This document shows positions 8,919-20,600 of a stretch of 64,000 bases of DNA, piece by piece. Made by a program: the position numbers and the translations under genes. The notes below the pieces were generated by a model. The model had not been told where the DNA came from and did not search any database. It saw nothing but the letters and a program-made list of their open reading frames with translations. Position 1 is the first letter of the stretch; every line of letters begins with the position of its first letter. Origin of the DNA: CALDTK01 sp965215115 (GTDB taxonomy: Bacteria; Bacteroidota; Bacteroidia; Chitinophagales; Saprospiraceae); the NCBI GenBank assembly GCA_965215115.1, contig OZ244050.1, positions 2,914,001-2,978,000 on the forward strand, read 5' to 3'.

Positions 8919-11282
8919 TCACCCGTCTAGGCGCAGCCGCCCCACCAGCCCCGCGGTCTTACTGTCGAAGCCTACGTAGAGCTCGTACTCCCCCTCCTCG
9001 GCGTGCCAGTCCTCCTCCGGGGTCCAGTAGGCGAGGGTGGCGGCAGTGATCTCGAGGGTGACCTCGGCGGTGGCGCCGGCGGCGGCATCGACGCGCGCGA
9101 AGGCCCTTAGCTCACGCAGCGGTCGGGCGCGGCGGGCGGCGGGGTCGCGCAGGTAGAGCTGGACGACGGTGGCGCCGGTGCGCTCGCCCACGTTCTCGAC
9201 GGTTGCCGCCAAGGTGACGGTCTCGGCGGCGGTCATGCGTTTTGCCGGAATCGAGGATGCGCCCGAGCAAAGGCGGACGTCCCGTAGCTCGAAGGTCGTG
9301 TAGCCGAGCCCGAAGCCGAAGGGGTAGAGGGCCTCGTTGGGGGCGTCCTCGTAGTGGCTCCACCACACGGAATTCTGGGGCAGTTCGACGGGGCGACCGG
9401 TGGCGAAGCGGCGGTAGGTGAGGGGGCACTGCCCGACGACGTACGGGAAGCTGACGGGGAGTCTCCCGGTGGGTTCGCGGCGGCCGAAGAGCACATCCGC
9501 GATGCCGTGACCGCCCTGGGTCCCCGGCTGCCAGGCGCACAGGATGGCGGGGCAGGCCTCGGCGAGGTCGGGGATCGCCAGGGCGCGACCGTGGTAGAGC
9601 ACGGCGACGGTGTTGGCGTTCGCGCTGAGGACGGCTTTCGCCAGAACCTGTTGCAGGCGCGGCAATCCGATGTCGGTGCGGCTGCGGGCCTCACCCGACA
9701 TGAAGCCGTGCTCGCCGACGCCGAGGACCACGAGGTCGGCCCAGGCGGCGAGTGCGACGGCTTCCGCCAAACCGCTTTCGTCGTCCTCGTTGAGGTACAT
9801 GCGCTTGACGAAACTGCGGTCCGAGCCGGCGCGCAACAGGGCCGGCCCGCGGGCGTAGCGCAGGTCACAGGCTGCGGCGCCGCGCTCCAGGCGGGCCGGG
9901 TCGAAGGACGTGGACGTGGACGCGGGCGTGACCGTGCGCTGGTCGCCGGTGGTCCGCGTCGGAGCCAGCGCCGTCGTCGCCGATTTTTCTCCGTAGCCCA
10001 GCGCGGCGGCTACCCCTTGTAAGAGACTCACCGCCGAGCCCGGCACCGCCGTCACGCGCCACGAGCCGAGTGGGCTGTCGGTTTCGGCGGCGAGCTCACC
10101 GATCACGGCGATCTTGAGTCGGCGGCCCGGGTCTAGGGGCAGCAGCGGACGGGTTTTGCCGAAAGGCGCCTCATTCTTGAGCAACACACAGCTCGCCGCC
10201 GCCGCATCGCGACTCGCCGCCCCCAATGCCTCGTCACCGCCGAAGCTCGCCTCCCGCACCTCGTCGCAGTAGCGGTACGGGTCGTCGAAGAGCCCGAGGC
10301 GCTCCTTGAGCCGCAGCACCCGCAGTACGGCGTCGTCGATGAGTGCCACGTCCACCTCGCCGCTCGCCACTGCGGCCTCGAGGTAGCGTACGTAGCCCGA
10401 GGCCTCCATGTCAATGTCGCAACCGGCCTTCAGGGCGATGACGCTCGCCTCGGCCCGATCCGCGGTGATGCCGTGCGGCTCCATCTCCCCGATGGAGTTC
10501 CAGTCGCTCACCACCGCGCCCGCGAAGCCGAGTCCGTCCTTGAGCCACTCGCGCTGGAGGTAGCGACTCGCCGTCACCGGCTGGCCGTTGAGGAGGTGGA
10601 AGCCGTTCATCACCGTCGCCACGCCCGCCCCGACGGCGGCGCGGAAGGGTGGTAGCACCTCGTTGTGCAGCGTGTAATCATCGATGCGCACGGTGTTGTA
10701 CTCGCGCCCGGCCTCCGCGTAGCCGTAGCCCGCCAAGTGCTTCGCGCAGGCGGCGATAGTGTCCGGCGCGCTCAGGTCCTCGCCCTGGAAGCCTTCGGTG
10801 CGGGCTTTCGCCAAAACGCTCCCGAGGTAGGGGCACTCCCCGGCGCCCTCCATGACGCGACCCCAGCGCTGGTCCGGGGCCACGTCGACGTTGGGCGCGA
10901 AGGTCCACGCGATGCCCGCGGCGCTCGCCTCCCGCGCCGCCCAGCGTGCGCCCTCGCGGGACCTGTCCGCGTCCCACATCGCCGCGTCCGCGAGCGGGAT
11001 CGGGAACTGCGTCCGGAAGCCGTGCACGACATCCAGGCCGAACACCAGCGGGATTTTGAGCCGCGACTCCAGGGCCAAGTCCTGTAGTTCCCGTGTAGCC
11101 GCGGCGCCGACGACGTTGAGCATCGACCCGACGCGCCCGGTGCGGATGTGCTCGCGGCGCTCGTCGAGGTCCATCGCGGCGGCCTCGGGGCCGGTGAGGT
11201 CGGCGAAGTCGGTGTACATGTTGAGCTGGCCTATTTTCTCGGTGAGGGTCATGGCGGCGAGGAGGGCGTGGAGGTCGGGCAT
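8919..11282 (-). CDS. bglX: Glycoside hydrolase family 3 (beta-glucosidase type)
   Basis: 787-residue GH3 enzyme, expected to release terminal beta-linked sugars from oligosaccharides. The N-terminal barrel holds KIGQLNMYTDF, GFHLLNGQPVT and the nucleophile motif VVSDWNS. The second domain has VLLKNEAP and GVGEHGFMSGEARS. A C-terminal fibronectin-III-like domain ends the chain (EVTLEITAATLAYW, EYELYVGFDS). No signal peptide is visible at the chosen start, unlike periplasmic BglX, so a cytoplasmic location or a start further upstream are both possible. Three dispersed-word copies fall in the gene (9633, 10153, 10803), the exact one read as VLAKA. Substrate not predictable. Confidence 0.88.
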   Translation of the reverse strand: MPDLHALLAAMTLTEKIGQLNMYTDFADLTGPEAAAMDLDERREHIRTGRVGSMLNVVGAAATRELQDLALESRLKIPLVFGLDVVHGFRTQFPIPLADAAMWDADRSREGARWAAREASAAGIAWTFAPNVDVAPDQRWGRVMEGAGECPYLGSVLAKARTEGFQGEDLSAPDTIAACAKHLAGYGYAEAGREYNTVRIDDYTLHNEVLPPFRAAVGAGVATVMNGFHLLNGQPVTASRYLQREWLKDGLGFAGAVVSDWNSIGEMEPHGITADRAEASVIALKAGCDIDMEASGYVRYLEAAVASGEVDVALIDDAVLRVLRLKERLGLFDDPYRYCDEVREASFGGDEALGAASRDAAAASCVLLKNEAPFGKTRPLLPLDPGRRLKIAVIGELAAETDSPLGSWRVTAVPGSAVSLLQGVAAALGYGEKSATTALAPTRTTGDQRTVTPASTSTSFDPARLERGAAACDLRYARGPALLRAGSDRSFVKRMYLNEDDESGLAEAVALAAWADLVVLGVGEHGFMSGEARSRTDIGLPRLQQVLAKAVLSANANTVAVLYHGRALAIPDLAEACPAILCAWQPGTQGGHGIADVLFGRREPTGRLPVSFPYVVGQCPLTYRRFATGRPVELPQNSVWWSHYEDAPNEALYPFGFGLGYTTFELRDVRLCSGASSIPAKRMTAAETVTLAATVENVGERTGATVVQLYLRDPAARRARPLRELRAFARVDAAAGATAEVTLEITAATLAYWTPEEDWHAEEGEYELYVGFDSKTAGLVGRLRLDG

Positions 11283-11288
11283 GGGGCA

Positions 11289-11373
11289 GAGGTAACTCGA
11301 ACCTCCGGTTCGAGGAGAGGCAGCTCGAACCTCCGGTTCGAGGAGAGGTAGCTCGAACCTCCGGTTCGAGGAA
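11289..11373. repeat. REP-type hairpins, GTAG family (three copies)
   Basis: Three near-identical units each contain the perfect hairpin CTCGAACC-TCC-GGTTCGAG preceded by GTAA, GCAG and GTAG respectively and separated by AGGAGAG. The same hairpin with GTAG foot recurs beside the RAYT transposase at 57.45 kb. They lie just upstream of the GH3 start codon, in the divergent gap ahead of the giant adhesin gene. The remaining 230 bases of the gap (11374-11602) show no gene and only a short inverted word around CCCCCTAAGGG. Confidence 0.85.
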
Positions 11374-11602
11374 TAAAACCGATAGGCGGACAGGGGATGT
11401 GGTGGCGCCGGTGGTCGGAAAGGTCGTGAAGGTCTAGCTTACCCCCTAAGGGTTAGGGAACGGTCCGACGATCGACTGCCTACAGACTGGACAGGACCGG
11501 AACAGTAGGGTTCGTAAGGAATTAAGGGTCTGTGCGCAGGCCCGACGGGCGTTGCACGCCCCCCGCGCACGCTATCCGGTGGCACGGTAATGGCATAGCC
11601 TT

Positions 11603-14600
11603 ATGGCTATGGTGTTTCTATCGATCGGCAGTGCGGCTCGCTTCGCGGGGATTGCGCTATTCGTCGCACTGCTAAGTCTGTGGGGCGCGGACGTAGTTGC
11701 GCAGTGCCCGGCCTCGGCGGTCGTGAGCCAGACCGGCGTCGTCAACGCTGCCGCCGCCACGGGCCCGGCCGACGGCGTCGGGGCCGAACTGTATGATGTG
11801 GCCGATGAGCTCCGCCTCGAGATGCCGCACACGCTCGCGGCCGGGGACTTCCTGAAGCTCGCCCTGCGGCGCAAGAACTACGGCAACGGGGGCACGGCCA
11901 AGATCCGCGTGAGCACCAACGCCATCGACGTGCCGCTGAGCTACGTGGTAGCCGACGACGTGAACGTGAGCTCGGAGGCGGGCTACGTCACGATCACGAT
12001 TCCGGTGCCGGGGCCGACGCGTTTCGTGCGCCTCGCCGCCGTCGACGGCAACGGCGACGACTTCCTCGTCGACGCGGTGTGGACCAACTGCCCGCCGCCG
12101 CCGCCCGCGGGGCAGACGTGCCTGAACGTCAACGGTGATTTCGCGGGCGGGCTGATGGGTTGGACGCTCGCGCCCAGCAACGCGGGCGTGATCGAGAACG
12201 CGGGCCTCGTCCTCAACCGCGTCGGCAACGCCTTCACGAGCGCGCCGGTGACGGCGGGCCGCGTGTACGAGCTCGCGGCCTACGCGCAGTCCAACGACGG
12301 GCGCGTGCGCGTGGAGTTCGTGTGGTACAACGCCGGCGGCACGCTGCTGAGCCGCGAAGACGCGATCACGATGACGCCGCGCATGGGGTCGAAGTACACG
12401 TGGACGGTGCGCGCGCCGACGGGGGCCGCTTCGTGCCGCACGTACTTCCACAACCTCGACGCCGTGCGCACGCGCATCGACGACGTGTGTTTTAGCGAAA
12501 GCCCCCTGGCCACCCCGCCGGTGGTGGGCTGCCTCAACCCGCGGTCCACCTTCGCCGACGGCAGTACGTCGGGCTGGGAGAGCAGCAAATCTTCCGAGAT
12601 TAAGTTTAAGCACGACAAGGAAGACGACGAGGACGACAAGCGGCCGGCCATCGAGATCAGCAAGGAGTACGTCAGGTTCTGGACCGACGTCCCGGCCCGC
12701 GGCAACGGCGTATACCAGGTCGACATGACGCTCCTCGGCGAGGACGCTGGCGACAAGCGTACCCACGTCACCATCGAGTGGCTGACGCTGGCCGGCGTAA
12801 AACTGGCAGAGACGAAGGTGCTCGACGGACAGCAAGTCGGCGATGAGTGGACGGACTACGCCCGCACGGTGACCGCGCCGAACAACCCCCTGATCGTGAG
12901 CGCGCGCCTCGTGTTCGAGACGCGGACCAGCGGCAAGACCTGGATCAACCGCGCCTGCGTGGCCGAGGTCGGGCTCGCGGGCGCGAGCGCGTCGATCTCC
13001 GGGGGCGTGTTCGAGGACCGCAACAAGAACGGGCGCTGGGACAGCTACTCCGGGGGCGACCCCTGGGTCGAGGACGTGCTCGTGATCCTGTTCCGCGACA
13101 ACGGCGACGGCGTACAGCAGCCCGAGCGCGACGAGGAGGTCGACCGGATGTACACGACCGCCGCCGACGGCTACAGTTTCGCGGGCCTGGCGGCGGGCAA
13201 GTATTTTGTCCTGGCGTACGTGTCGCCGACGCGCCAGCTCGGCCCGACCAACGCCCACGGCGCGAGCAGCGACGATGTCGACAACGACTTCTACCTCCGG
13301 ACGTGGCGCTCGACGAGCGTCGGGTGGACCGACATCTACACCCTCAGCGGCAGCAACGCCATCCGTGACGTGGACATGGGCATGACGCGGAGCGGCCTGG
13401 CCGCCGTCGTCGGCTACATCTGGGCCGACACCAACGGCGACAGCTACCGCAACGAGCCCGTCGGCAACGGCCTCAACGGCATCACGGTGCGCTCGGTCGG
13501 GACGGCCGGCACGCTCACGACCGAGACCACGTTCGGGCCCGACGGCACGCCCGGGTACTACGTCTTCAACTACGTCCAGCCGCAGACGGCCCGCATCGAG
13601 TTCGCCCGCCCGAGCGGGACAACGCTGCGGGCCAAGGTCGGCGACAACACCTTTAACCCCGACGGCCGCACCGACGTCATCACGCTCTCGCCCGACAACA
13701 CGATCTGGAACCGCTCGGCGGCCCTGGCCGTGAGCGGGGTCGAGGTCTGCGGCAACGGCATCGACGACGACCTCGACGGCAAGATCGACGACTTCGACGC
13801 CGACTGCTCGGTGTGTACCGTGCCGGAGCAGGTGTTGTGCGGCGATGACCTGACCTACTACATGCCGCCGGTGTGGGCTATGGCCGGGGACGCCGCCATG
13901 TACTCTGTGCCCGCGTACCTACGGTTTACGACCGCCGCCGACCTCACGGAGGTGCGCATCCGGACGCAGGATGGGTCCTTCAATCAGGTCGTCACCGTGA
14001 GCAGGAACAGCCCCCGCGAGGTGCTGCTGCCGACCTCGCACCTCGGTCGCACCGCGCAGCACAACCTCGTCCAAGCCGACGCCGGCTTCATCATCACGAG
14101 CCCCCTACCGATCGAGGCGACGTACTACCTCGACGGCCTCAACAATAAGGAAATCATCACGCTCAAGGGCCACCACGCCCTCGGCAACCGCTTTCGGGCC
14201 GGCTCGCAGGTCGCCCAGCACCAACTGCGCACGGTCTCCCCGGTGGCGACATGTTCCGTGGTCTGGCCCGACACCGCAGACCAGCTTTTGCGCGAGGCGC
14301 ACTTCGTGTCCGCGATGGCGTCCGAGAGCAATACCCGCGTGACCTTCACGTGGGATCCAGCCCGCTTCACCCCCGCCGGCGGTATCACCAGCCCGCACAC
14401 CGTCACCCTCAACCGCGGGCAGACCTACTTGATCCGCGACAACTATACCAACCAGACCGTGAGCGGGATATTGGTCCAGAGCGACAAGGCCATCGCCGTG
14501 GTGTCCGGCTCGCAACACACGGCCATGTGTGAATCCTACGGCCGGGACGCCGGCATCGACCAGCTCGTACCGACGTGCTACCTCGGCAGCGAGTACGCCG

Positions 14601-17600
14601 TGACGAAACACCCGGGACTCGGGATCCAGCACTACGCCATCGTCGTGGCGGATGTCGACGGGACGCAGGTGACGGCCGACGGCTCGCCGACCGTGCTCGC
14701 GACCCTGAGGGCGGGGGAGTGGTTCCGCTACATGATCACCGGCGCCGTGGGCGACGTGCACCTCGTGCGCACATCCCGGCCGGCCTACGTCTTTCACCTG
14801 TCCGGTATCTCGCAGAGCAACAACGAGGTCGGCATGGCGATCGCGGCGGCCGTCGATCAGTGCAGTGGCAACAAATACCTACGCTTCTTGCGCGGGCGCT
14901 CCGGCGAACAGTACCTTTCCCTGACGACGGCGACGGCGGCGTTGGCGGACCTGCGGCTCAACGGTGTGCGCGTAAGCACCCTCGCGGGCGTGACCGTCCG
15001 GCCCGTGCCCGGCAAGCCTACGCTTTCGGGCCTGACCGTGCCCCAGGCCCACCTGCTGGCCGTCAACGAACTCACCGGACGGGACTACTTCCAGGCCGCG
15101 CTCCTCATCGCAATAGATGACAAAAGTGGTCTGTTCGGCTACCTCACGGCCTTCGCCCCGACCATCGACGTACTCTCTCCGAGCACCAACCGCCCCGCGC
15201 CCCGCTACCGCATCCCGACCCTGTGCGCCGGTGAAGTAATCACCCACAATATCGCGGCCTCGAGCTGCCAGGGCGGCGTCCAGATCATCAGTATCTCCAA
15301 CAACACGAGCCTCGGCACCGTCACCCAGACCGGCCCGCTCGCCCTCGAGTACCGCGCCTCGACCACCGGGGGCGGCGATGACCTCGTGAGCGTGCGCCTC
15401 CGCGACGCCAGCGGCCTGGAGACCAGCGTCTGTATTAACCTGAACGTCTGTGGCCCGAACATCAACATCGCCGGCCTCCCCGAGAGTGCCACACTCACGT
15501 GCTCGGACGTGATCCCGACCGGGAGCCCGAGCGTCGTCGGGGCCACCTGCCCCATGGCTACCCCGATCACGTACGCCGATGTCGTCACAGCCGGCGCCTG
15601 CGCCAACGAGTATCGGGTGCGTCGGACGTGGAGCGTGACGGCCGACTGCGGCTTCGTCGTCACCCGTACGCGCGACTTCATCTTCGTCGACCAGAGCGCG
15701 CCCGTCTTCGCGACCATTCCCGCCGACATCGTCGTAGAGTGTAACGCCAACCCGCCCGTACCCGCGATGACGGCGACCGACCTGTGCGACCCGGCCCCGC
15801 GCATCACCTACCGCGAGTCGGCCTGCGGGCAGGGCGAGAGCCCGGCGTACTACAAGCTCGGCGGCAACAGCATGTACCTCGCCGAGGTGACCGCCGATCC
15901 TCGCCTCACGTACCCCGCGAGCTTTCAGCCTTTAGCGCTCACGTCATTTAATACGTACGACCCCAACGTCGAGCTTCGGTGGCGCGTGCGCAACAGCAAC
16001 CCTTTCCCGGTCTACTTCCGCTACGAGGGTCACGGCGCCACCGCCGTCACCGGGCACTTCGTCGCCCCGGCGAACGTGGACCTGTTCTTCTTCACCCCGC
16101 GGATCGCGGGGCCGCTGAAGGTCCACTACTACGACCACGCCGGCGCCTGGCGCTTCGAGACCAAGGCCCCCTCCTACGCCAAGGCCACCATCGACCCCGA
16201 GGGCACCTGCGGGTGCACGACCGTGCGCACGTGGACCGCGACTGATGTTTGTGGCAACGTGCGCACCGTGGCGCAGCGCGTTCATTACGTCGACCGTACG
16301 GCCCCCGTGCTGAGCGACATCCCGAGCGCACGAACGATCTGTACCGAGGCGGAGTTCCCGACCGACGTCCCGGACGTAGCCGACAACTGCGGCGCCGCCA
16401 CCGCGATGGTGATCAGCCGCGCCGCCGTCATCGGCCCCGGGCTCGACAGCACCATTACGCGCACCTTTACCGTCACCGACGCCTGCGGCAACAGTGCCAC
16501 GGCGAGCCAGACCATCCGCAAGCTCGCGCGGCCCGTCGCGACCGTCGTCGCGCAGGCAGCTACCTGCGGCGCGAACAACGGCAGCCTCACGCTCAACTTC
16601 GCTGACAATCCTACGCAGTCGAGCATACAGTTCAGCCGAAACGGCATGTGGGCCCCGGCCGTCAACGACGCCACCGGCAGCTTTACGTTCGCCAACCTCG
16701 CCCCGGGCACGTACGCCCTCTCGGCGCGGTGGGGCGGGGGGGGCTGCCCGGTCGCACTCGGCACGCACACCGTCGCCAATCACTCGGCCTCCCTCGGGGC
16801 TACGCAAGTGTACAACCTCGCCACCGGCGCCCCCACCATCACCCTCGCCGACGGCGGCACCTACCACCTCGGCACCTTTCCAGCCAGCTGGAACGTCCGC
16901 ACCGGCGTCACGGGCGCCGAGGCGAGCGTTCGGCAGCGCGTGAGCGGCGCGAGCACTGCCACCCGGACCACCGACGCCCCGGCGGGCTTCCTACCGGCTG
17001 TCGGGACCCCGGCAGCGTGGGGGATCGGGACCTACACCCTTCAGGTGGAGGCTTTCGCCAAAACCGGCGGCACGGGTCCCGTTTGCCAGACGCAGACGAT
17101 CACCTTCCGCCTGATCACCAACGAGGTCTGCGACAACGGCCTCGACGACGACGGCGACGGCCTCACCGACTGCGACGACCCAGACTGTGGTTTTAGCGTA
17201 AGCACCCCCGCCCCGCAGACCATCTGTAGCGGCACCTCGGCTACCGTAACCGCCACGCCCACCGGCGGCAGAGCACCCTACACCTACGCGTGGAACAACG
17301 GCGCCGGGAGTGGCAGCAGCCGCGCGGTGACTCCGACGGTCAACACGACCTACACCGTCACCGTGACCGACGCCAACGGTTGTGTACGGACCGCGACGGC
17401 GACTGTCAACGTCACCCCGACCCCGAACCCCGGAACGATCTCCGCATCACAAACGGGTTGCGTCCCCTTTGACCCAGCCCCCCTCACCGGAGCCAACGCG
17501 GGCGCCGGCGTGACGTACCAGTGGCAAATCCGGCAGGGGGCCGCCGCTTGGAGTAACGTATCGACCAGCCAAAACTGGGACCCCGGTTGGCTCACCGCCG

Positions 17601-20600
17601 AGACCGAGGTCCGCCGGGGCGTCCGCCTCGGGACCTGCGACTGGCAGTACTCGAACACCGTGACGCTTACCCCCGTCGACAACGTCGTTTCCGCGGGTAC
17701 CATCGCCGGGGATGAAGACGGGTGTCCCAATTTCAGCGCCTCGGTCATCGCGAGCGCGAGCGCGGCTTCGGGTGGGGCAAACGCCGGGGGCACCGTCCTC
17801 TATCAGTGGCAGCAGCGACCCCCGGGCGGCGGGTGGAACGCCATCGTCGGCGCTACGGCAGCCACGTACAACCCAGGTAACGTAACCGCGACCACTGAGT
17901 ACCGCCGTGCGGCTCGCCGCGCGCCGTGCGGCACGTGGCAGTTCACGGGAAGCGTGACCAAAACCGTCATCGACGATCTCACCGCCGCGGGAGCCATCGC
18001 CGGGGATCAAGATCTGTGCGGGGGGTACCGTCCGTCGGTGATCACGTCGACGGCCTTGCCGTCCGGCGGCAGCGGCGGTACGATCGTCTACCGTTGGCAA
18101 GTAAAGACCACCGGAGCGTGGGCCTGGCTCCCCGGCACCGCCGACGCCGCTACCTACGCACCCGACCCCATCACCGAGACGACTAGCTACCGCCGTGCCG
18201 CCAGGCGGGTGGACGACAAGGGCAATAATTGTGCGGTCTGGACGATCTCGGAGGCTGTCACCAAAACCGTCACCTCCGCTCCTACCGACGCCGGGGCCAT
18301 CGCCGGCCATCAAGACCTTTGTGGCGGCTACGACCCGGGCAACATCACGTCTACCTCGGCGGCCACCGGTGGCGCGGGCGGCAACGCCATCGACTACCAG
18401 TGGCAGCAACGCACCACCGGTGGTTGGTCCGCGATCGTGGGTGCCACCGGCGCCACCTACGACCCCGGCGCCATCGCGATCACGACCGAGTACCGCCGCG
18501 GAGCCCGGCGCCAGCCCTGCAACACCGACTGGGTCTTCACGGACGTCGTCACGAAGGCGGTCTCGTCCGCGCTCACTGATGCCGGCACGATCGCGGGGGA
18601 TCAATACGGCTGCGCGGCCTTCACGTCCGCGGTCATTGCCTCCACGAGCCCCGGCTCCGGGGGCGCCGGTGCGGGCGCCATCTCGTACCAGTGGCAGGCC
18701 CGCCCCGCCGGCGGGGCCTGGGCCCCGATCGCGGGCGCGATCGCCGAGACGTACAATCCCGGCGCGATCGGGGCCACGACCGAGTACCGACGTGCCGCAC
18801 GGCGGATGCCCTGCGCGAGCTGGGTCTACTCCGCCGCCGTCGTCAAGGAGGTCGCCGGTAGCGCCACCGCCGGCGGGACCGTCGCCGGGGACGAGGAGCA
18901 GTGCGGGGGCTACGACCCGGGCCTGATCACCAGCACAGCCGCGGCCGTCACCGACGGCACCGGGACCCCGGACTACCGCTGGCAGGAGAGCCCGAACGGC
19001 ACGGGCGCCTGGGCGTGGATCGCGGGCGCGACGAGCGCCACGCTCGACCCAGGCCCGATCACGGCCACGACCTACTACCGGCGCACGGTCCGCAGCCAGG
19101 CCGGCAACGGCGGGCTCTGCGGTGCGTTCCAGTTCTCGAACACCGTCGTCAAGACCGTCGCCGAGGCCGTCGCCGACGGCGGCGCCATCGCCGGTGACCA
19201 AAGCGCCTGCGGGAGCTACGATCCCAGCTTGATCACGTCGACGAGCGCCGCCTCCGGTGGGGCCGGGAATACGGCAATCGCCTACGGGTGGCAGTCCCGC
19301 ACCACGGGGACGTGGTCCTGGATCAGCGGCGCCACCGAACTCACGTACGACCCAGGTGTCGTCACGACGACCACGCAGTACCGGCGCTTCGCGCGCCGCG
19401 GGACCTGCGGCGCGTGGGCGGGCAGCAACACCGTCACCAAAACCGTCCACGACGCTCCCGTCCTCACGGCGAGTCCGCTTCAGACGATCTGCCTCGGGGA
19501 GGAGGCCCCGCTCACGGTCGTCGCCTCCGGTGGCCGCGCGCCGTACACCTTCGCCTGGACCGGCGGCCCGATCGTGGGCTCGAGCACGACCGCGGGCGTC
19601 CGCGCCAAGCCGACCGCCACCGGGGCCAACGTCTACACCGTGACGGTGCGGGACGCCAACGGCTGCCAGTCCACGGCCACCGCGCAGGTCAACCTCAACT
19701 CCGTACCGCAGGTCACCGTCTCCACGACCGACCCGGCCAGTTGCGGCAGCGCCACCGGGAGCGTCCGCTTCGCGTTCCCGGATGACCCGGCCCGCACGGG
19801 GATCTCATTCTCGCTCGACGGCGGGGCCACGTGGCTCCCGGCGGCGACCAACGCAGGAAGCTACACCGCGAGCGGCCTGCGGGCCGGCAACTACGACCTG
19901 CGCACGCGCTGGGGCAACGGCGACTGCCCGGTCGACCTCGGGCGCGTGACCCTGGCGGACCCGTCGGCCCCGGTGGCTGCGATCACGGTCGCCGCGCCTG
20001 ACCGGTGCGAGAACTCACAAATTGCATTCACGGCAGCCGACCAGGGCGCGGGCGCGACCTACGCCTGGGACTTCGGCCCGCTCGCCACGCCGCGGACCGC
20101 TACCGGCCGTAGCGCCTCCGCGCGGTTCAACACGACCGAGGGCGTCGACAACGCAACGGTGACCCTCGCGGTGACGCGCACGGGCTGTACAGCGACGGCG
20201 ACCCAGGTGGTGACCATCCGTACGAATCCCACGCGGACGATCTCGGCCGTGGTGTCGAGCTCGCCGACGACCTGCGGCGGAGCCGACGGCAGCGTCACGT
20301 TTACGGCGCCCGACCCCTCTGGCTCGTGCATCCGCTTCTCGGCCGACGGCGGCGCGACGTGGACCGGGGCGCGGACGATCACCGGGCTCGCGGCCGGGAC
20401 GTACACCCTGAGCGCGCAGTACTGCAACGGCGAGTGCACGGCGGACTTCGGGACGTTCACGATCGCGGCGCCCACGCCCCCGACCGTGAGCGCCGGGGCG
20501 ACGCAAACGATCTGCGACGGTGCTACGGCCACGCTCGTAGCTTCACCAGCCGGCGGTAAGTCGCCTTACACCTACACCTGGTCGGGCGGCGCCGGCACCG

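Noticed and set aside
11672..13258. Long minus-strand frames inside the adhesin (also 17447-19450 and 21233-22861)
   Set aside because: Antisense of the giant gene; Arg/Gly/Asp-rich composition follows from codon bias, and the plus-strand domains are clear.
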